A DNA stretch of 64,000 bases from Rosenbergiella metrosideri (GTDB taxonomy: Bacteria > Pseudomonadota > Gammaproteobacteria > Enterobacterales > Enterobacteriaceae): positions 98,180 through 162,179 of the forward strand of contig NZ_JALBCV010000008.1 in the NCBI RefSeq assembly GCF_022602565.1, written 5' to 3'. The position numbers and the translations under genes were made by a program. Positions 1 to 9,404 of the stretch are shown here, piece after piece (position 1 is the first letter of the stretch; each line of letters opens with the position of its first letter). The notes beneath the pieces were generated by a model. It was not told where the DNA came from. It made no database searches and saw nothing but the letters and a program-made list of their open reading frames with translations.

Positions 1-154
1 AGGCAAAAAGACCCGCTTGCCGGGCATCGCTGCTGGGTAATTCGCCTGAGGTAATATAGCGTTCTAATGCCGCTCTTAATGCGGCCACAGCACTCTCATA
101 GTAGGTTTCCAATTGGTCTAACGCTTGTTCGATGGCTAACTGTGGTTGTGACAT
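1..154 (-). CDS. amn: AMP nucleosidase, 5' end only (runs off the left edge)
   Basis: The reverse strand encodes the first 51 codons of a protein starting MSQPQLAIEQALDQLE and continuing with a YITSGELP segment, which matches the N-terminus of enterobacterial AMP nucleosidase (hydrolysis of AMP to adenine and ribose 5-phosphate in the cytoplasm). The start ATG at 154 is preceded by an AGAGG ribosome site about nine bases away. The rest lies outside the window, so integrity cannot be judged. In E. coli amn lies near yeeO, shiA and the asn tRNA genes, as here, which supports the call. Confidence 0.85.
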   Translation of the reverse strand, partial: MSQPQLAIEQALDQLETYYESAVAALRAALERYITSGELPSSDARQAGLFA

Positions 155-366
155 GATGGTGAACCTCTCTTCATCAGGCGGGCATATAATCAGGTTTACT
201 CTACCCCGTGTTTTTATACACTACAAACAGGACTCAGCATAAACCAGAATTGTATTAAATTTGTTAAATATTATTGAGTTATTAATGGTTAAACACTAAA
301 GTTAATCCATCGCCTGTCGTAATAGATGATCGTTGAGTCTCTCTGTCTTCTCTGTGCGGAAAAAGG

Positions 367-1818
367 ATGTGCATTGTGCAGCGTGTTATTCGTCCCCTTG
401 CTCAAATGATTCAACGAACGCCTTGGTACCGTCAACGACGCCGCTACCGAACCCTATTTTGGCGTGAAATAACCCCTTTTGCGGTACCCATCTTTATCGA
501 AAACCTTTGCGTCCTGTTAATGGGGGTATTAAGTACCTTTTTGGTCAGTTGGCTCGGGAAAGCGGCTATGGCCGGGGTGGGGCTTGCTGATAGCTTTAAT
601 ATGGTGATAATAGCATTTTTCGCGGCGATCGATCTTGGTACTACGGTCGTGGTAGCGTTCAGTTTGGCGCGAGGCGAGAAGGAACGCGCCCGAGCCGCGG
701 CGCGGCAATCTCTCGGGCTAATGACTATCCTGGGCCTTGTACTTGCCATGATTATTGAATGTTTTGGACAAGAGATTATCCAGGTCATTGCCGGCAGCGC
801 CGATCCGGAAGTGAAGGCCATGGCGCTTAACTATCTGCATATCTCAGCGTGGAGCTATCCTGCTGCTGCCATCGCGTTGATAGGCAGTGGGGCATTACGG
901 GGAGCTGGTAATACCAAAGTGCCGATGTTGGTCAATGCGGGGATGAATATTTTAAATATCATCATCAGTTCAATCCTCATTTATGGCTGTTTAGGTTGGA
1001 ATGGACTCGGTTTTAGTGGGGCAGGGTTAGGGCTAACCCTCTCGCGCTACATCGGGGCATTAGTCATTATTACTCTGTTGGCTAATCGTTTTAGTGGCGC
1101 ACTCATGATTCCGATTAAGAGTTATTTCTCTCGGTGGAATACACTGATTCTTAAAGAAGTATTGAGTATCGGGGTGCCCGCTAGCGTCGAATCGGTGCTG
1201 TTTAATGGCGGTAAACTCCTTACACAAATTTATGTCGCGGGCATGGGCACTAGCGATATTGCCGGAAACTTTATTGCGTTTTCCATCGCTTCGTTAATCA
1301 ATCTACCCGGCAACGCCTTGGCTTCATCCTCGACGATTGTTACAGGTAAACGCTTAGGGTTAGATCAGGTCTATCAAGCAGAGAAGCAAATACGTCATGT
1401 TTTTTGGCTAGCGACCGTGGGACTAACGCTTATCGCGTGGTCAACCATCCCCTTCGCGGGACTGTTGGCGCGTTTCTATACCGCCGACCCTGAAGTGATT
1501 AGCGTGGCACAGCATCTATTATGGCTTAACGCCGCTTTTATGCCGATCTGGGCCTGCTCTTGGGTGTTACCGGCAAGCCTGAAAGGGGCGCGAGATGCGC
1601 GGTTTGCCATGTATGTTTCGATGTTCAGTATGTGGGGAGCGCGCGTGGTAATGGGCTATGTTCTCGGTATATGGTTAGGCTGGGGCGTGGTCGGCGTATG
1701 GCTTGGGATGGTGATGGATTGGGCAGTGCGTGGCATCTGTTTTTGGTGGCGATTGCACAGTGGCACCTGGTTAAATAATTATCGAAAGATGATCCAACGC
1801 GCGAATAAATTGATTTAA
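367..1818 (+). CDS. yeeO: MATE-family multidrug/flavin exporter YeeO-like
   Basis: A 483-residue polytopic inner-membrane protein of the MATE family, which exports cationic compounds in exchange for Na+ or H+. It keeps blocks I recall from E. coli YeeO, such as FWREITP near residue 32, WLGKAAMAGVGLADSFNM and GSGALRGAGNTK. About twelve hydrophobic segments are visible. E. coli YeeO is longer at the N-terminus; the conserved part begins around residue 30. The ATG at 367 has AGG directly against it, so GTG at 376 (three codons in) may be the true start with better spacing. It lies divergent from amn. Substrate in this organism is inferred only. Confidence 0.85.
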   Translation: MCIVQRVIRPLAQMIQRTPWYRQRRRYRTLFWREITPFAVPIFIENLCVLLMGVLSTFLVSWLGKAAMAGVGLADSFNMVIIAFFAAIDLGTTVVVAFSLARGEKERARAAARQSLGLMTILGLVLAMIIECFGQEIIQVIAGSADPEVKAMALNYLHISAWSYPAAAIALIGSGALRGAGNTKVPMLVNAGMNILNIIISSILIYGCLGWNGLGFSGAGLGLTLSRYIGALVIITLLANRFSGALMIPIKSYFSRWNTLILKEVLSIGVPASVESVLFNGGKLLTQIYVAGMGTSDIAGNFIAFSIASLINLPGNALASSSTIVTGKRLGLDQVYQAEKQIRHVFWLATVGLTLIAWSTIPFAGLLARFYTADPEVISVAQHLLWLNAAFMPIWACSWVLPASLKGARDARFAMYVSMFSMWGARVVMGYVLGIWLGWGVVGVWLGMVMDWAVRGICFWWRLHSGTWLNNYRKMIQRANKLI

Positions 1819-1950
1819 CATGGCCTATAAGACTATTCCTATCGCCATCTGAATTTTTAGGATTATTGTGTAAAGCTGGCGAAAAATAGCACTCTAAGCT
1901 TCAGCTGAAATGGTACGGTAAGCGAAAAGTTTTAATTTTTTGAGGAACTA

Positions 1951-3699
1951 ATGACAAAGACTTTACCTTCGGCTATCTCATCGCCTTCGTTTGATGATGG
2001 TGCACTTGATAAAGGTCATTTAGAGACTTTGTATGCTTACAAAGCGATGCTTGATGCCAGTATAGATTGTATTAAAATTCTTAGCCCAGACGGGCGAGTA
2101 ATCAATATGAATCAATCTGGCTGCACCGCCTTGGGGGTGGATCCTCTTTCTGGCTTTGGAATGGAGTGGCTACCGCTGTTGCCGGAAGAAATTAAAAAGC
2201 CGGGCAGAAAAGCGCTGCAAAAGGCTCGCTCAGGCGAGAATGCGCAGTTTCTGGGAAAAACCATCAATGAATCAGGCGAAATTACCTTTTGGGATAATCT
2301 TCTGACCCCTGTTCACAACGAGCAAGGTGTCGTCAGCAGCATTCTGTGTGTATCGAGAAACGTGACGCAACAGTGCTCGGCGGAGACCAAACTACGTCAT
2401 CTTAGCGAGTTTGATGAGTTAACCAATATCCCGAATCGCCGTCATTTCCAGTCCTATCTTAACAAAGCGTTGCGTATTGCCAAAGCGACTCATCAATCAG
2501 TAACTTTATTACATGCCGATCTTGACCACTTCAAACTGTTAAACGATACCCGTGGAAGCCATTTCGGCGACCATATACTCAAGATTGTCGCCAAGCGGTT
2601 GATAAAAAACCTATCGGGCCAAGGGTATGTTGCGCGTCTGTCGGGTGATGAATTTGCCATCATTATCTCTCAAACAATGAGTACTGAGGAAATCACTCAG
2701 CTCGCGCAAAATATCATCAATGGCATCGCTAAACCAATCAACCATAATGGCCAATCCGTCCGTCTGTCCATGAGCATCGGTACCGCCACTTGGCCCTATT
2801 CGGTCGAAAATAGCGAGATGTTAACGAAAGCAGCGAACGTGGCCCTCAGTGAAATTAAGCAGAACGGTCGCGGTGGCGTGCTCCAGTATCATAGCCAGTT
2901 GATGAAGAGCGTAACGCGCATTGCCGAGCAGTTAGAGTTAGCACAATACGCCATCGATCATCATAAAATCGAACCTTATTATCAGCCCAAAGTGAGATTG
3001 AAAGATGGAAAGTTAGTGGGCTTGGAAGCGTTACTACGCTGCACCACCCCAACAGGTGAATTAGCTTATCCCGGTGCTATCTGGGCGGCCTTTGAAAACC
3101 GGTCACTGGTCGAAAAAATCGGCGAGCAGATGCGTACGCGAGTGTTTGAGGACATCAAAGCTTGGACTGAGAAAGGTCTCACGCTGGTGCCGGTGTCACT
3201 GAATGCTTCGCCGGTCGAATTTATGTGGGATGACTACGCCGAAAAATGTTTAGCGCAAATCGCCCACTATGGAATTTCCCCTCGCCTAATCGAAATTGAA
3301 ATTACTGAGCATATGATTGTCAGCCATGGTGCAGAATTTGTTATTCGCGCGATTAAAGAGCTGAGACAGCAAGGAATACGTATTGCGCTGGATGATTTCG
3401 GCACCGGTTACTCAACCCTAAGTAATATTAAAGATTATTCGGTAGATGTCATTAAAGTCGATCGCAGTTTCGTCAGCAGCTTACATCAAGGCCGCGAAGG
3501 TAAAGCCATTATCAAGGCGCTTTTGCTCTTGGCAAACTGCCTGGGCATGGACGTCGTAGCGGAAGGGGTGGAAGAGCAAGAGCAGTGTGACACGCTGATT
3601 AACGAAGGCTATCTTATCGGACAGGGTTTCTTATTCAGCCCAGCGGTCAGTAAGGCGCAAATCGAAAAACTTCTCGAATCGGAGAGGATCTCTGACTAA
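1951..3699 (+). CDS. PAS-GGDEF-EAL cyclic-di-GMP turnover protein
   Basis: A 582-residue cytoplasmic protein without membrane segments. A PAS sensor occupies roughly residues 28-145, a GGDEF domain about 150-310 and an EAL domain about 325-575. The cyclase signature reads SGDEF at 231-235, so the first glycine is serine. The phosphodiesterase side looks intact: EAL at 359-361, then LIEIEITEH, LDDFGTGYS and VAEGVEE motifs that carry metal and catalytic residues in this family. The likely net activity is c-di-GMP hydrolysis, with cyclase activity uncertain (inference). The ATG at 1951 follows GAGGAACTA. It stands alone, with the next gene convergent, and sits about 14 kb from the flagellar genes. 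Confidence 0.88.
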   Translation: MTKTLPSAISSPSFDDGALDKGHLETLYAYKAMLDASIDCIKILSPDGRVINMNQSGCTALGVDPLSGFGMEWLPLLPEEIKKPGRKALQKARSGENAQFLGKTINESGEITFWDNLLTPVHNEQGVVSSILCVSRNVTQQCSAETKLRHLSEFDELTNIPNRRHFQSYLNKALRIAKATHQSVTLLHADLDHFKLLNDTRGSHFGDHILKIVAKRLIKNLSGQGYVARLSGDEFAIIISQTMSTEEITQLAQNIINGIAKPINHNGQSVRLSMSIGTATWPYSVENSEMLTKAANVALSEIKQNGRGGVLQYHSQLMKSVTRIAEQLELAQYAIDHHKIEPYYQPKVRLKDGKLVGLEALLRCTTPTGELAYPGAIWAAFENRSLVEKIGEQMRTRVFEDIKAWTEKGLTLVPVSLNASPVEFMWDDYAEKCLAQIAHYGISPRLIEIEITEHMIVSHGAEFVIRAIKELRQQGIRIALDDFGTGYSTLSNIKDYSVDVIKVDRSFVSSLHQGREGKAIIKALLLLANCLGMDVVAEGVEEQEQCDTLINEGYLIGQGFLFSPAVSKAQIEKLLESERISD

Positions 3700-3742
3700 T
3701 TAACAATGGGCTAAGCCATAACGATTAGCCCATCGGTATCTT

Positions 3743-4576
3743 TTAGCTTTCCGGCTGATATACCTGCCACCACAGTGCATCAAGCGGCGTATCACGATCC
3801 TGTTCATCAGCGTTAGGATGACGGGGCTTCTGCCAAGGCTTTTTCAAAATATAGTGAATATTCTTCACCTCACCGAATTTCCATAAGCCTTTATGCTGGA
3901 ACGGTAGAGTTTTCAGCGCGTTATAGCCGTAAGAAACCGGTGTCCAGCGGTTCTCAAAGACCTCATTCAGCAAGTCTTGTTCTGAAAAGGGATAACGACT
4001 CAGATCATTGATCCCTTCTACCTTCTCCACGAGATGATTAGCCATCGCTTCATCCGGTGTTAAGACTAGGAATCCTCCATTTAGGTAGAGATCCAGTGAT
4101 ACTGGCGGCGGTTGTTTTTTCTCTTGCCAAGTATAATGACAGGCTTCCGGTTGCCAGCTAGCAGGATAGCTGGCGATCTGATTAGGATTACAGCGGCAGG
4201 CATGACAGGCGGCAATGTGACCCTCGGCAAGAGGTAAGTCAAACAGCTCATCCATATTGCGTACGGCCAACATATCCGCATCGAGAAAGACAATACGACG
4301 ATAGTCGGTTAAGCCCCAGACACGTAGTTTCGACCATACCTCGCCAAATTGCGCGCAAGCATAGTGTTGGCTCAGCTCCGCTTTAGGGTATAGCGGGGTG
4401 ATCTCGACCCAACGGCAGCCCTCAGCCGACAATTGATCGCGCACGGCTTGACTGATGGTTGGTGTGACCATCACCACCAACGGCCACTGGCTCTGTTGTT
4501 GCGTTAGAGAGCGCTGGAGCGCAATCACCCCGACTAGGTAATCGTCCTGGGTCAGAAGGGTTGCCCATGCGTTCAT
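3743..4576 (-). CDS. Glycosyltransferase family 8 protein
   Basis: A 277-residue soluble protein of the GT8 type (glycogenin/galactinol-synthase-like, retaining sugar transfer from nucleotide sugars). Visible features are an N-terminal segment starting MNAWATLLTQDDYLVG, the metal-binding DxD in VFLDADML near residue 100, and a downstream YLNGGFLVLTP acceptor-side motif. The final HKGLWKF segment is also typical. Its start overlaps the end of the upstream flavoprotein gene by four bases (ATGA), with GGAG seven bases before the ATG, so the two are translationally coupled. Acceptor and product are unknown; the pairing with an aldonolactone-oxidase-like enzyme suggests modification of a sugar or polyol. 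Confidence 0.85.
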   Translation of the reverse strand: MNAWATLLTQDDYLVGVIALQRSLTQQQSQWPLVVMVTPTISQAVRDQLSAEGCRWVEITPLYPKAELSQHYACAQFGEVWSKLRVWGLTDYRRIVFLDADMLAVRNMDELFDLPLAEGHIAACHACRCNPNQIASYPASWQPEACHYTWQEKKQPPPVSLDLYLNGGFLVLTPDEAMANHLVEKVEGINDLSRYPFSEQDLLNEVFENRWTPVSYGYNALKTLPFQHKGLWKFGEVKNIHYILKKPWQKPRHPNADEQDRDTPLDALWWQVYQPES

Positions 4577-5973
4577 GCGTGATCTCCTATCAATGGGGGG
4601 AACAGTTGCTGTATGTAAGGGTTGCTAAAACGCTGCTGCGGGTCAAGCTGCTGCTTCACCGCAGAAAAATCCTGCCATTTAGGATAGAGGGTTGGCCAGT
4701 CATAATGTTGAGGATCATAATATTTCCCCCAATGCGGCCGTCCGCCGTAGGTGGCCAAAATCTTCTCTACCTCTGTGAGGAAGTGTAAGCCATCTTGCGA
4801 CAGGGAGCCGTCGTCAGCGTAATAGACAACAAAGCCGAAGTAACAGGTGTCCTGTTGATAGGCCGGACTTAACCACGCCTCCGAGGCACCAGTACAACGC
4901 AAAATAATCGGATAGTGCATATGCGGTTTGTGCTCCGCATACCATTGCTTAATATGGCGGATAATCGTTGGGGTTTGGGCTAGCGGCACACCGATTTCAA
5001 CGTTGATCTGCGGTACGGCGATACCGCGGCATAACAGTTGGTAAATATCTCCGGTGATATCAGTGAAATCTTTAAAGCGAGCGACAGTACGAAACTGCTT
5101 GCCGCCATGGCCATGAACCTGAGTGTCGGCATGCATCAAAGCTAGAGTTTGGTCGATAGTAGCGTTTAAGCTCTCATCCTGATCAGAAGAGTGCTGTACG
5201 ACTTGTTGAGCATTATCTTGATAACGTTGCCGCGCTGACGCATCAGCAGGGTCGATATTCCAAACATGCAGCAAGTTATCGTCGACAAACCACCATGCTT
5301 TACTGAAAAGATGCTGGTGGTTCCAGTCAATAATATCGGTTTCGAGGCTATCGGCACTGACCGCCGTCTTAACGCAGGTGAAGTAGTTTTCAGGCACCGT
5401 GGAAAGCGTGACTTCGGTGATAATCCCTAGGCAGCCTAGATTGACCATCACCGCAGAGAATTCAGCATCCCCACGTTTAAACGTCCGTTTTTCACCATTA
5501 GCTAGGATAAGGGTAAAGCTTAGGACTTCGTCAGTGATGGCACTTTGCTGCAGACCTTGGCCATGCGTACCGGTCGCGAGCGCTCCGCCCACGGTTTGTA
5601 CGGCAATCACACCAGGGGAACAATTCAACATTCGGCCGTTCTGCTGCAGGGTTTTAAACAGCTCTTGTAAAGGCGTCCCTGCGGCAACACTTACGCTGTT
5701 TTCATCCATCGCGAGTACACCGCGAAAATGTTTTAAATCCAGCAGGATACCTTCGCTCTGTGGCGAAACCATACGTCCAGGGGATAGGCGACTGCCGATA
5801 ATTCGGATAGGGCCTGAGGACGCTTTAAGCAGTGCTTGTAAAGCCGCCTCGTCTTTTGGCGTATACAGCTGCTGCTTAGAGCCTAGTTGTGCATTCCGTG
5901 CCCAGTTGAAGATCTGCTCTGCAGAAGGTTCATCCGTTGAACGCTGGGGGTAAAGTATTGGGTTCTGTATCAC
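4573..5973 (-). CDS. FAD-dependent aldonolactone/polyol oxidase-like protein
   Basis: A 466-residue VAO-type flavoprotein related to D-arabinono-1,4-lactone, L-gulonolactone and alditol oxidases. The N-terminal FAD-binding half shows RIIGSRLSPG near residue 58 and ATGTHGQG near residue 133. The C-terminal half ends with GGRPHWGKYYD, carrying the HWxK signature of the aldonolactone oxidase group. No signal peptide or membrane segment is visible, so it probably acts in the cytoplasm. The start is GTG at 5973 behind GGAGCGAGA. It is first in a two-gene unit with the GT8 gene. The substrate cannot be told from sequence; oxygen or a dehydrogenase acceptor are both possible. Confidence 0.85.
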   Translation of the reverse strand: MIQNPILYPQRSTDEPSAEQIFNWARNAQLGSKQQLYTPKDEAALQALLKASSGPIRIIGSRLSPGRMVSPQSEGILLDLKHFRGVLAMDENSVSVAAGTPLQELFKTLQQNGRMLNCSPGVIAVQTVGGALATGTHGQGLQQSAITDEVLSFTLILANGEKRTFKRGDAEFSAVMVNLGCLGIITEVTLSTVPENYFTCVKTAVSADSLETDIIDWNHQHLFSKAWWFVDDNLLHVWNIDPADASARQRYQDNAQQVVQHSSDQDESLNATIDQTLALMHADTQVHGHGGKQFRTVARFKDFTDITGDIYQLLCRGIAVPQINVEIGVPLAQTPTIIRHIKQWYAEHKPHMHYPIILRCTGASEAWLSPAYQQDTCYFGFVVYYADDGSLSQDGLHFLTEVEKILATYGGRPHWGKYYDPQHYDWPTLYPKWQDFSAVKQQLDPQQRFSNPYIQQLFPPLIGDHA

Positions 5974-6196
5974 TCTCGCTCCACTCGCTCATTGGTATAA
6001 AAATGGTAGTCGTTTAAGCGTAGTCGATTTTCATCAAAAATATGAAATGGATCACTATTCTGTAAGATCTTAGCAAATTTTTTTGGCAGAGGGGCGTTAA
6101 AAGCGCGATAAGCGTTTAGTTGGTGAATTAATAAGTCATAGTAGGAGGAGGGAAGCCAGCAGCATGGTCCTGTCGCCGAGACTTCCCACTTAAAAA

Positions 6197-7135
6197 TTAA
6201 TAGCCGTGATATTTATCGACTTGATTACGCAGCGGACGAAGTTGCTCGACCCGCGCAATGTTATCGATAAGCTGTGAGACAATCACGGAGACTTCAGCGG
6301 AAGAGGCCATATGCGGCGTGACGATGACATTAGGATGCGTCCACATTGGGTCATCTGTGGGCAGAGGTTCGATCGGAAAGACGTCGATCACTGCGCCGCC
6401 AAGATGCCCGCTGTCTAAGGCCGCTATCACCTCATGATTGATCATGTGGTCACCCCGACCACAATTAATTAACGCTGTACCCTGTGGTAAGCGATTGAAT
6501 AAGGGGGTTCCTAGAATGCCGCGTGTCTGCGCTGTTAACGGTAAAACATTGATGAGTGCATCTAAATCATGGCAGAAGGCGTCGAGTTGATCATGACCGG
6601 CAAAACAGTTTACCCCGGCCAGCGTTTTTTCGCTGCGCGCCCAACCTGATACTGGGTAGCCGAGTAAAGCGAACTGACTGGCAAGGTAACTTCCTATCTC
6701 CCCCAGCCCCATTATCCCCACGCGAAATGTATGGCTTGGCCGTTGTGCGTAGAGTTGCCACCGTTTCTGTTGTTGACTACGGATTGCGCGGTCGAAATAG
6801 CGCTGAAAATATAACACGCCCCACAGTGCATACTCGAACATTCCGTGGCGAAAATTATCATCCACCACTCGACACAAAGGAATATCACTGGTGAAAAGCG
6901 CCTCGGGGAGATGATCGACCCCTGCGGAAGCCGCTTGTACCAGCTTGAGATTGGGGCAATGCGTTAACAGCTCTGGGTGAGGAAACCAGCAACAGGCATA
7001 GTGTGCCGCCTGTTCTGACGGGTGTGAAGGTAATATGGCCTCCACCTGAGTATAGTCAGCCAGTGCGCTACAGATCGCTTCTGCTAATTGGGGATCATCA
7101 CAATCCACCACAACGATTGATTTATTCATAGTCAT
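6197..7135 (-). CDS. D-isomer-specific 2-hydroxyacid dehydrogenase, GhrA-like
   Basis: About 312 residues of the NAD(P)-dependent 2-hydroxyacid dehydrogenase family, nearest in feel to glyoxylate/hydroxypyruvate reductase A. The Rossmann fingerprint GLGEIG follows residue 140, and the substrate/catalytic residues appear in NCGRGDH, DVFPIEPLP and TPHMASS. The ATG at 7135 overlaps the aldolase stop (TGATG); a TTG three bases earlier is less likely, and ATG at 7129 is possible. It is the last gene of the leftward ureohydrolase-transporter-aldolase set, where it could reduce or oxidise a hydroxyacid made by the aldolase-type enzyme (inference). E. coli ghrA is elsewhere, so no symbol is given. 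Confidence 0.85.
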   Translation of the reverse strand: MTMNKSIVVVDCDDPQLAEAICSALADYTQVEAILPSHPSEQAAHYACCWFPHPELLTHCPNLKLVQAASAGVDHLPEALFTSDIPLCRVVDDNFRHGMFEYALWGVLYFQRYFDRAIRSQQQKRWQLYAQRPSHTFRVGIMGLGEIGSYLASQFALLGYPVSGWARSEKTLAGVNCFAGHDQLDAFCHDLDALINVLPLTAQTRGILGTPLFNRLPQGTALINCGRGDHMINHEVIAALDSGHLGGAVIDVFPIEPLPTDDPMWTHPNVIVTPHMASSAEVSVIVSQLIDNIARVEQLRPLRNQVDKYHGY

Positions 7136-7863
7136 CAACTTTTATAAGAGTCATCAATTCGGTCGAGTCGGCGTAACCAGGCTTGCCACACGAGCTGACG
7201 CTCTTGTTCGACGCCCATCAGCTGTTGGCAGGCATGGTGACTCAATGATTTAGGAATAGTGCGGATGGTATCCAGTGCGGCCAATTGTGCCGCCGCTAGC
7301 TGAATTTCACAGGCCCGATTAAGGTAGTACATAATATAAAAAGCATCAGCGATGGTGCGTCCGACGGATAACAGGCCATGGCTTTGTAGGATTAGCGCAA
7401 TGTTCTCACCTAAAGAGTGTTGGATCCGCGCCCGTTCGTCCAGATCAAAGGATACGCCTTCATAGGGATGGTAACCCACCCGTTGATAAAACTCAGTACT
7501 GATCTGATTAAGTTGCAATAACCCTTGTTCACATGCGGCAACCGCCATACCCGGTAAGGTATGCGTATGCATGACACAGTGCGCATCGTCACGTACGCTA
7601 TGCACGGCGCTGTGAATGGTGAATCCTGCTGAATTGGCGGTGGAGTATCCCGCGACAACGTTACCCTGCATATCGACCACAATCAGGTTGCTTGCGGTCA
7701 CTTCATCAAACATCATCCCAAAAGGATTAATTAAAAACTGAGGTTCGCCGTCACCGGGTAGCCGCACAGAGAAGTGAGTATAAAGAGTATCTTCCCAACC
7801 GAACATCGCTGCCAGTCGGTAGGCGGCAGCCAGTTGTTGGCGTAAGTGTCGTTCCGTTTCCAT
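7135..7863 (-). CDS. Class II aldolase/adducin-domain protein
   Basis: A 242-residue cytoplasmic protein of the class II aldolase/adducin fold, which usually cleaves or epimerises phosphorylated sugars, or decarboxylates hydroxyacids, with a zinc ion. Candidate zinc ligands are the histidines in VMHTHTLPG near residue 99 and in ILQSHGLLSVG near residue 160; a YEGVSFD segment lies between. The start overlaps the ABC transporter stop by one base (TAATG) and its stop overlaps the next gene, so it sits in a coupled operon. Members of this family are often misannotated; no specific substrate is supported here. Confidence 0.85.
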   Translation of the reverse strand: METERHLRQQLAAAYRLAAMFGWEDTLYTHFSVRLPGDGEPQFLINPFGMMFDEVTASNLIVVDMQGNVVAGYSTANSAGFTIHSAVHSVRDDAHCVMHTHTLPGMAVAACEQGLLQLNQISTEFYQRVGYHPYEGVSFDLDERARIQHSLGENIALILQSHGLLSVGRTIADAFYIMYYLNRACEIQLAAAQLAALDTIRTIPKSLSHHACQQLMGVEQERQLVWQAWLRRLDRIDDSYKS

Positions 7864-9386
7864 TAATTCACTCCCATAAATTCACGCAGTCGGGTTAAAG
7901 AAGGTTCAGCGCGCTCGTTTACCTTGAGTGTCTGAGGGGCGATATCATTCTGCACCTTGCCGTTCTCCATCATCACAATACGATCCGAAATCGATAAAGC
8001 AAAATCCATCTCATGGGTAACGATAAGCATGGTCATGCCTTCGCGGGCTAAAGATTGGATCACTTTGAGTACCTCGCCGACCAGTTCTGGATCGAGTGCC
8101 GAGGTGGGTTCATCGAATAGCATAATATCGGGCTTCAGGGCTAGTGCTCGGGCGATAGCGACACGTTGTTGCTGCCCGCCAGAAAGCTGATGAGGGTACT
8201 TATCTGCGTGAGCGAGTAAGCCCACCCGATCTAATAAGCGACGTGCACAGCTAACCGAGACAGCTTTATCGAGCAGTTTATGATAGCGCGGGGCTAAGGT
8301 GATATTGTCAAGCACCGTACGATGGGGGAATAAGTGGAAATCTTGAAATACCATCCCTATCCGACGTACGCCCGCTCGAACGCGCGCTTTATTTTGTGGC
8401 GTCCCGCTGGTTAAATAATCCTCACCAAACAGACTGATGGCGCCACCATCTATCGATTCAAGGGCATTAATAGTACGAATCAATGTAGTTTTCCCTGATC
8501 CCGACGGGCCGATGATAGAGATAACTTCGCCTTGCTGAACGGTCAAGTCGATCCCCTTTAACACCTGATGGTGTCCCCAAGACTTACTGATTGCTTGCAG
8601 TGATAGGATCGGGGGAGAAGAGGCTGTGGTACGAGACGGTGCGTGCGGGATTTCCGCTGAAAAATTGCTGCGTAGCGTATGGCAGGCCTCATCGCTGAGG
8701 GTTTGAGGATTACGACGCTGGAGATCGAGATGCTTCTCGATAATACGAAATAGACCGCTAAAGAGGGTGACGATCAGCACATAGTAGAGCGCGACGGCGA
8801 GTAATGTTTCCATTACCAAAAAGTTCTGCGCATACAGTCGCTGACCAGTCAGTAGTAGCTCAGGAAGCGAGACAACGGAGAGAATCGAGCTCAGTTTGAT
8901 GATAGTAATATATTCGTTGATTAATGTCGGTAAGGCGATACGAAACGCTTGCGGAATTATAATCAGACGTTGAATACCGATAAAGGAAAGACTCAAAGCA
9001 TGACCCGCCTCCATTTGTCCCTTCGAAACGGAAAGTAATCCGCCGCGATGGATTTCTGCCATATAGGCAGCTTCCGTTAGGGTCATGGCAACCAATCCGG
9101 CAATAAATGGCACGCCCAATAAGGATTGGGTTGAGGAAAAAAGCTGCGGGAGGTTATAGATAAAGACCAGTAAGACCATTAGCGGAACGCTGCGAAAAAA
9201 CCAGATATAAAGTTTGACCGGGAGACTAAGCCAACGCGGGCCCGATAATTTTGCGCAAGCTAAGAAAAACCCCAGTATTAAGCCGAATAACCATGATAAT
9301 GCACTGACAACGATGACGGTCACACAGGCTTTCCAAAATGCGCCGACGCTGAATAACGATAGAAAATAACCCCAATCAAATTCCAT
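7863..9386 (-). CDS. Amino-acid-type ABC transporter, permease fused to ATPase
   Basis: A 507-residue fusion. Residues 1-225 form a HisM/ArtQ-type permease with about five membrane segments and the EAA loop around residues 115-130. Residues 258-507 form an ABC ATPase with Walker A GPSGSGKTT near 293-301, the LSGGQQQR signature and Walker B IMLFDEPTSALDP. The linker (about 225-258) is rich in Ser, Pro and Thr. Such fusions occur but separate genes are the rule. With the adjacent binding protein it should import a polar amino-acid-like solute across the inner membrane. The start is 18 bases after the binding-protein gene. Its downstream partner overlaps by one base. Confidence 0.92.
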   Translation of the reverse strand: MEFDWGYFLSLFSVGAFWKACVTVIVVSALSWLFGLILGFFLACAKLSGPRWLSLPVKLYIWFFRSVPLMVLLVFIYNLPQLFSSTQSLLGVPFIAGLVAMTLTEAAYMAEIHRGGLLSVSKGQMEAGHALSLSFIGIQRLIIIPQAFRIALPTLINEYITIIKLSSILSVVSLPELLLTGQRLYAQNFLVMETLLAVALYYVLIVTLFSGLFRIIEKHLDLQRRNPQTLSDEACHTLRSNFSAEIPHAPSRTTASSPPILSLQAISKSWGHHQVLKGIDLTVQQGEVISIIGPSGSGKTTLIRTINALESIDGGAISLFGEDYLTSGTPQNKARVRAGVRRIGMVFQDFHLFPHRTVLDNITLAPRYHKLLDKAVSVSCARRLLDRVGLLAHADKYPHQLSGGQQQRVAIARALALKPDIMLFDEPTSALDPELVGEVLKVIQSLAREGMTMLIVTHEMDFALSISDRIVMMENGKVQNDIAPQTLKVNERAEPSLTRLREFMGVN

Positions 9387-9404
9387 AGTAACTCCTGAGT
9401 GATA

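Noticed and set aside
1870..1900. A TAAAG-type box that could be a sigma-28 promoter before the PAS-GGDEF-EAL gene
   Set aside because: The -10 box 11 bases on matches only about half of the consensus.
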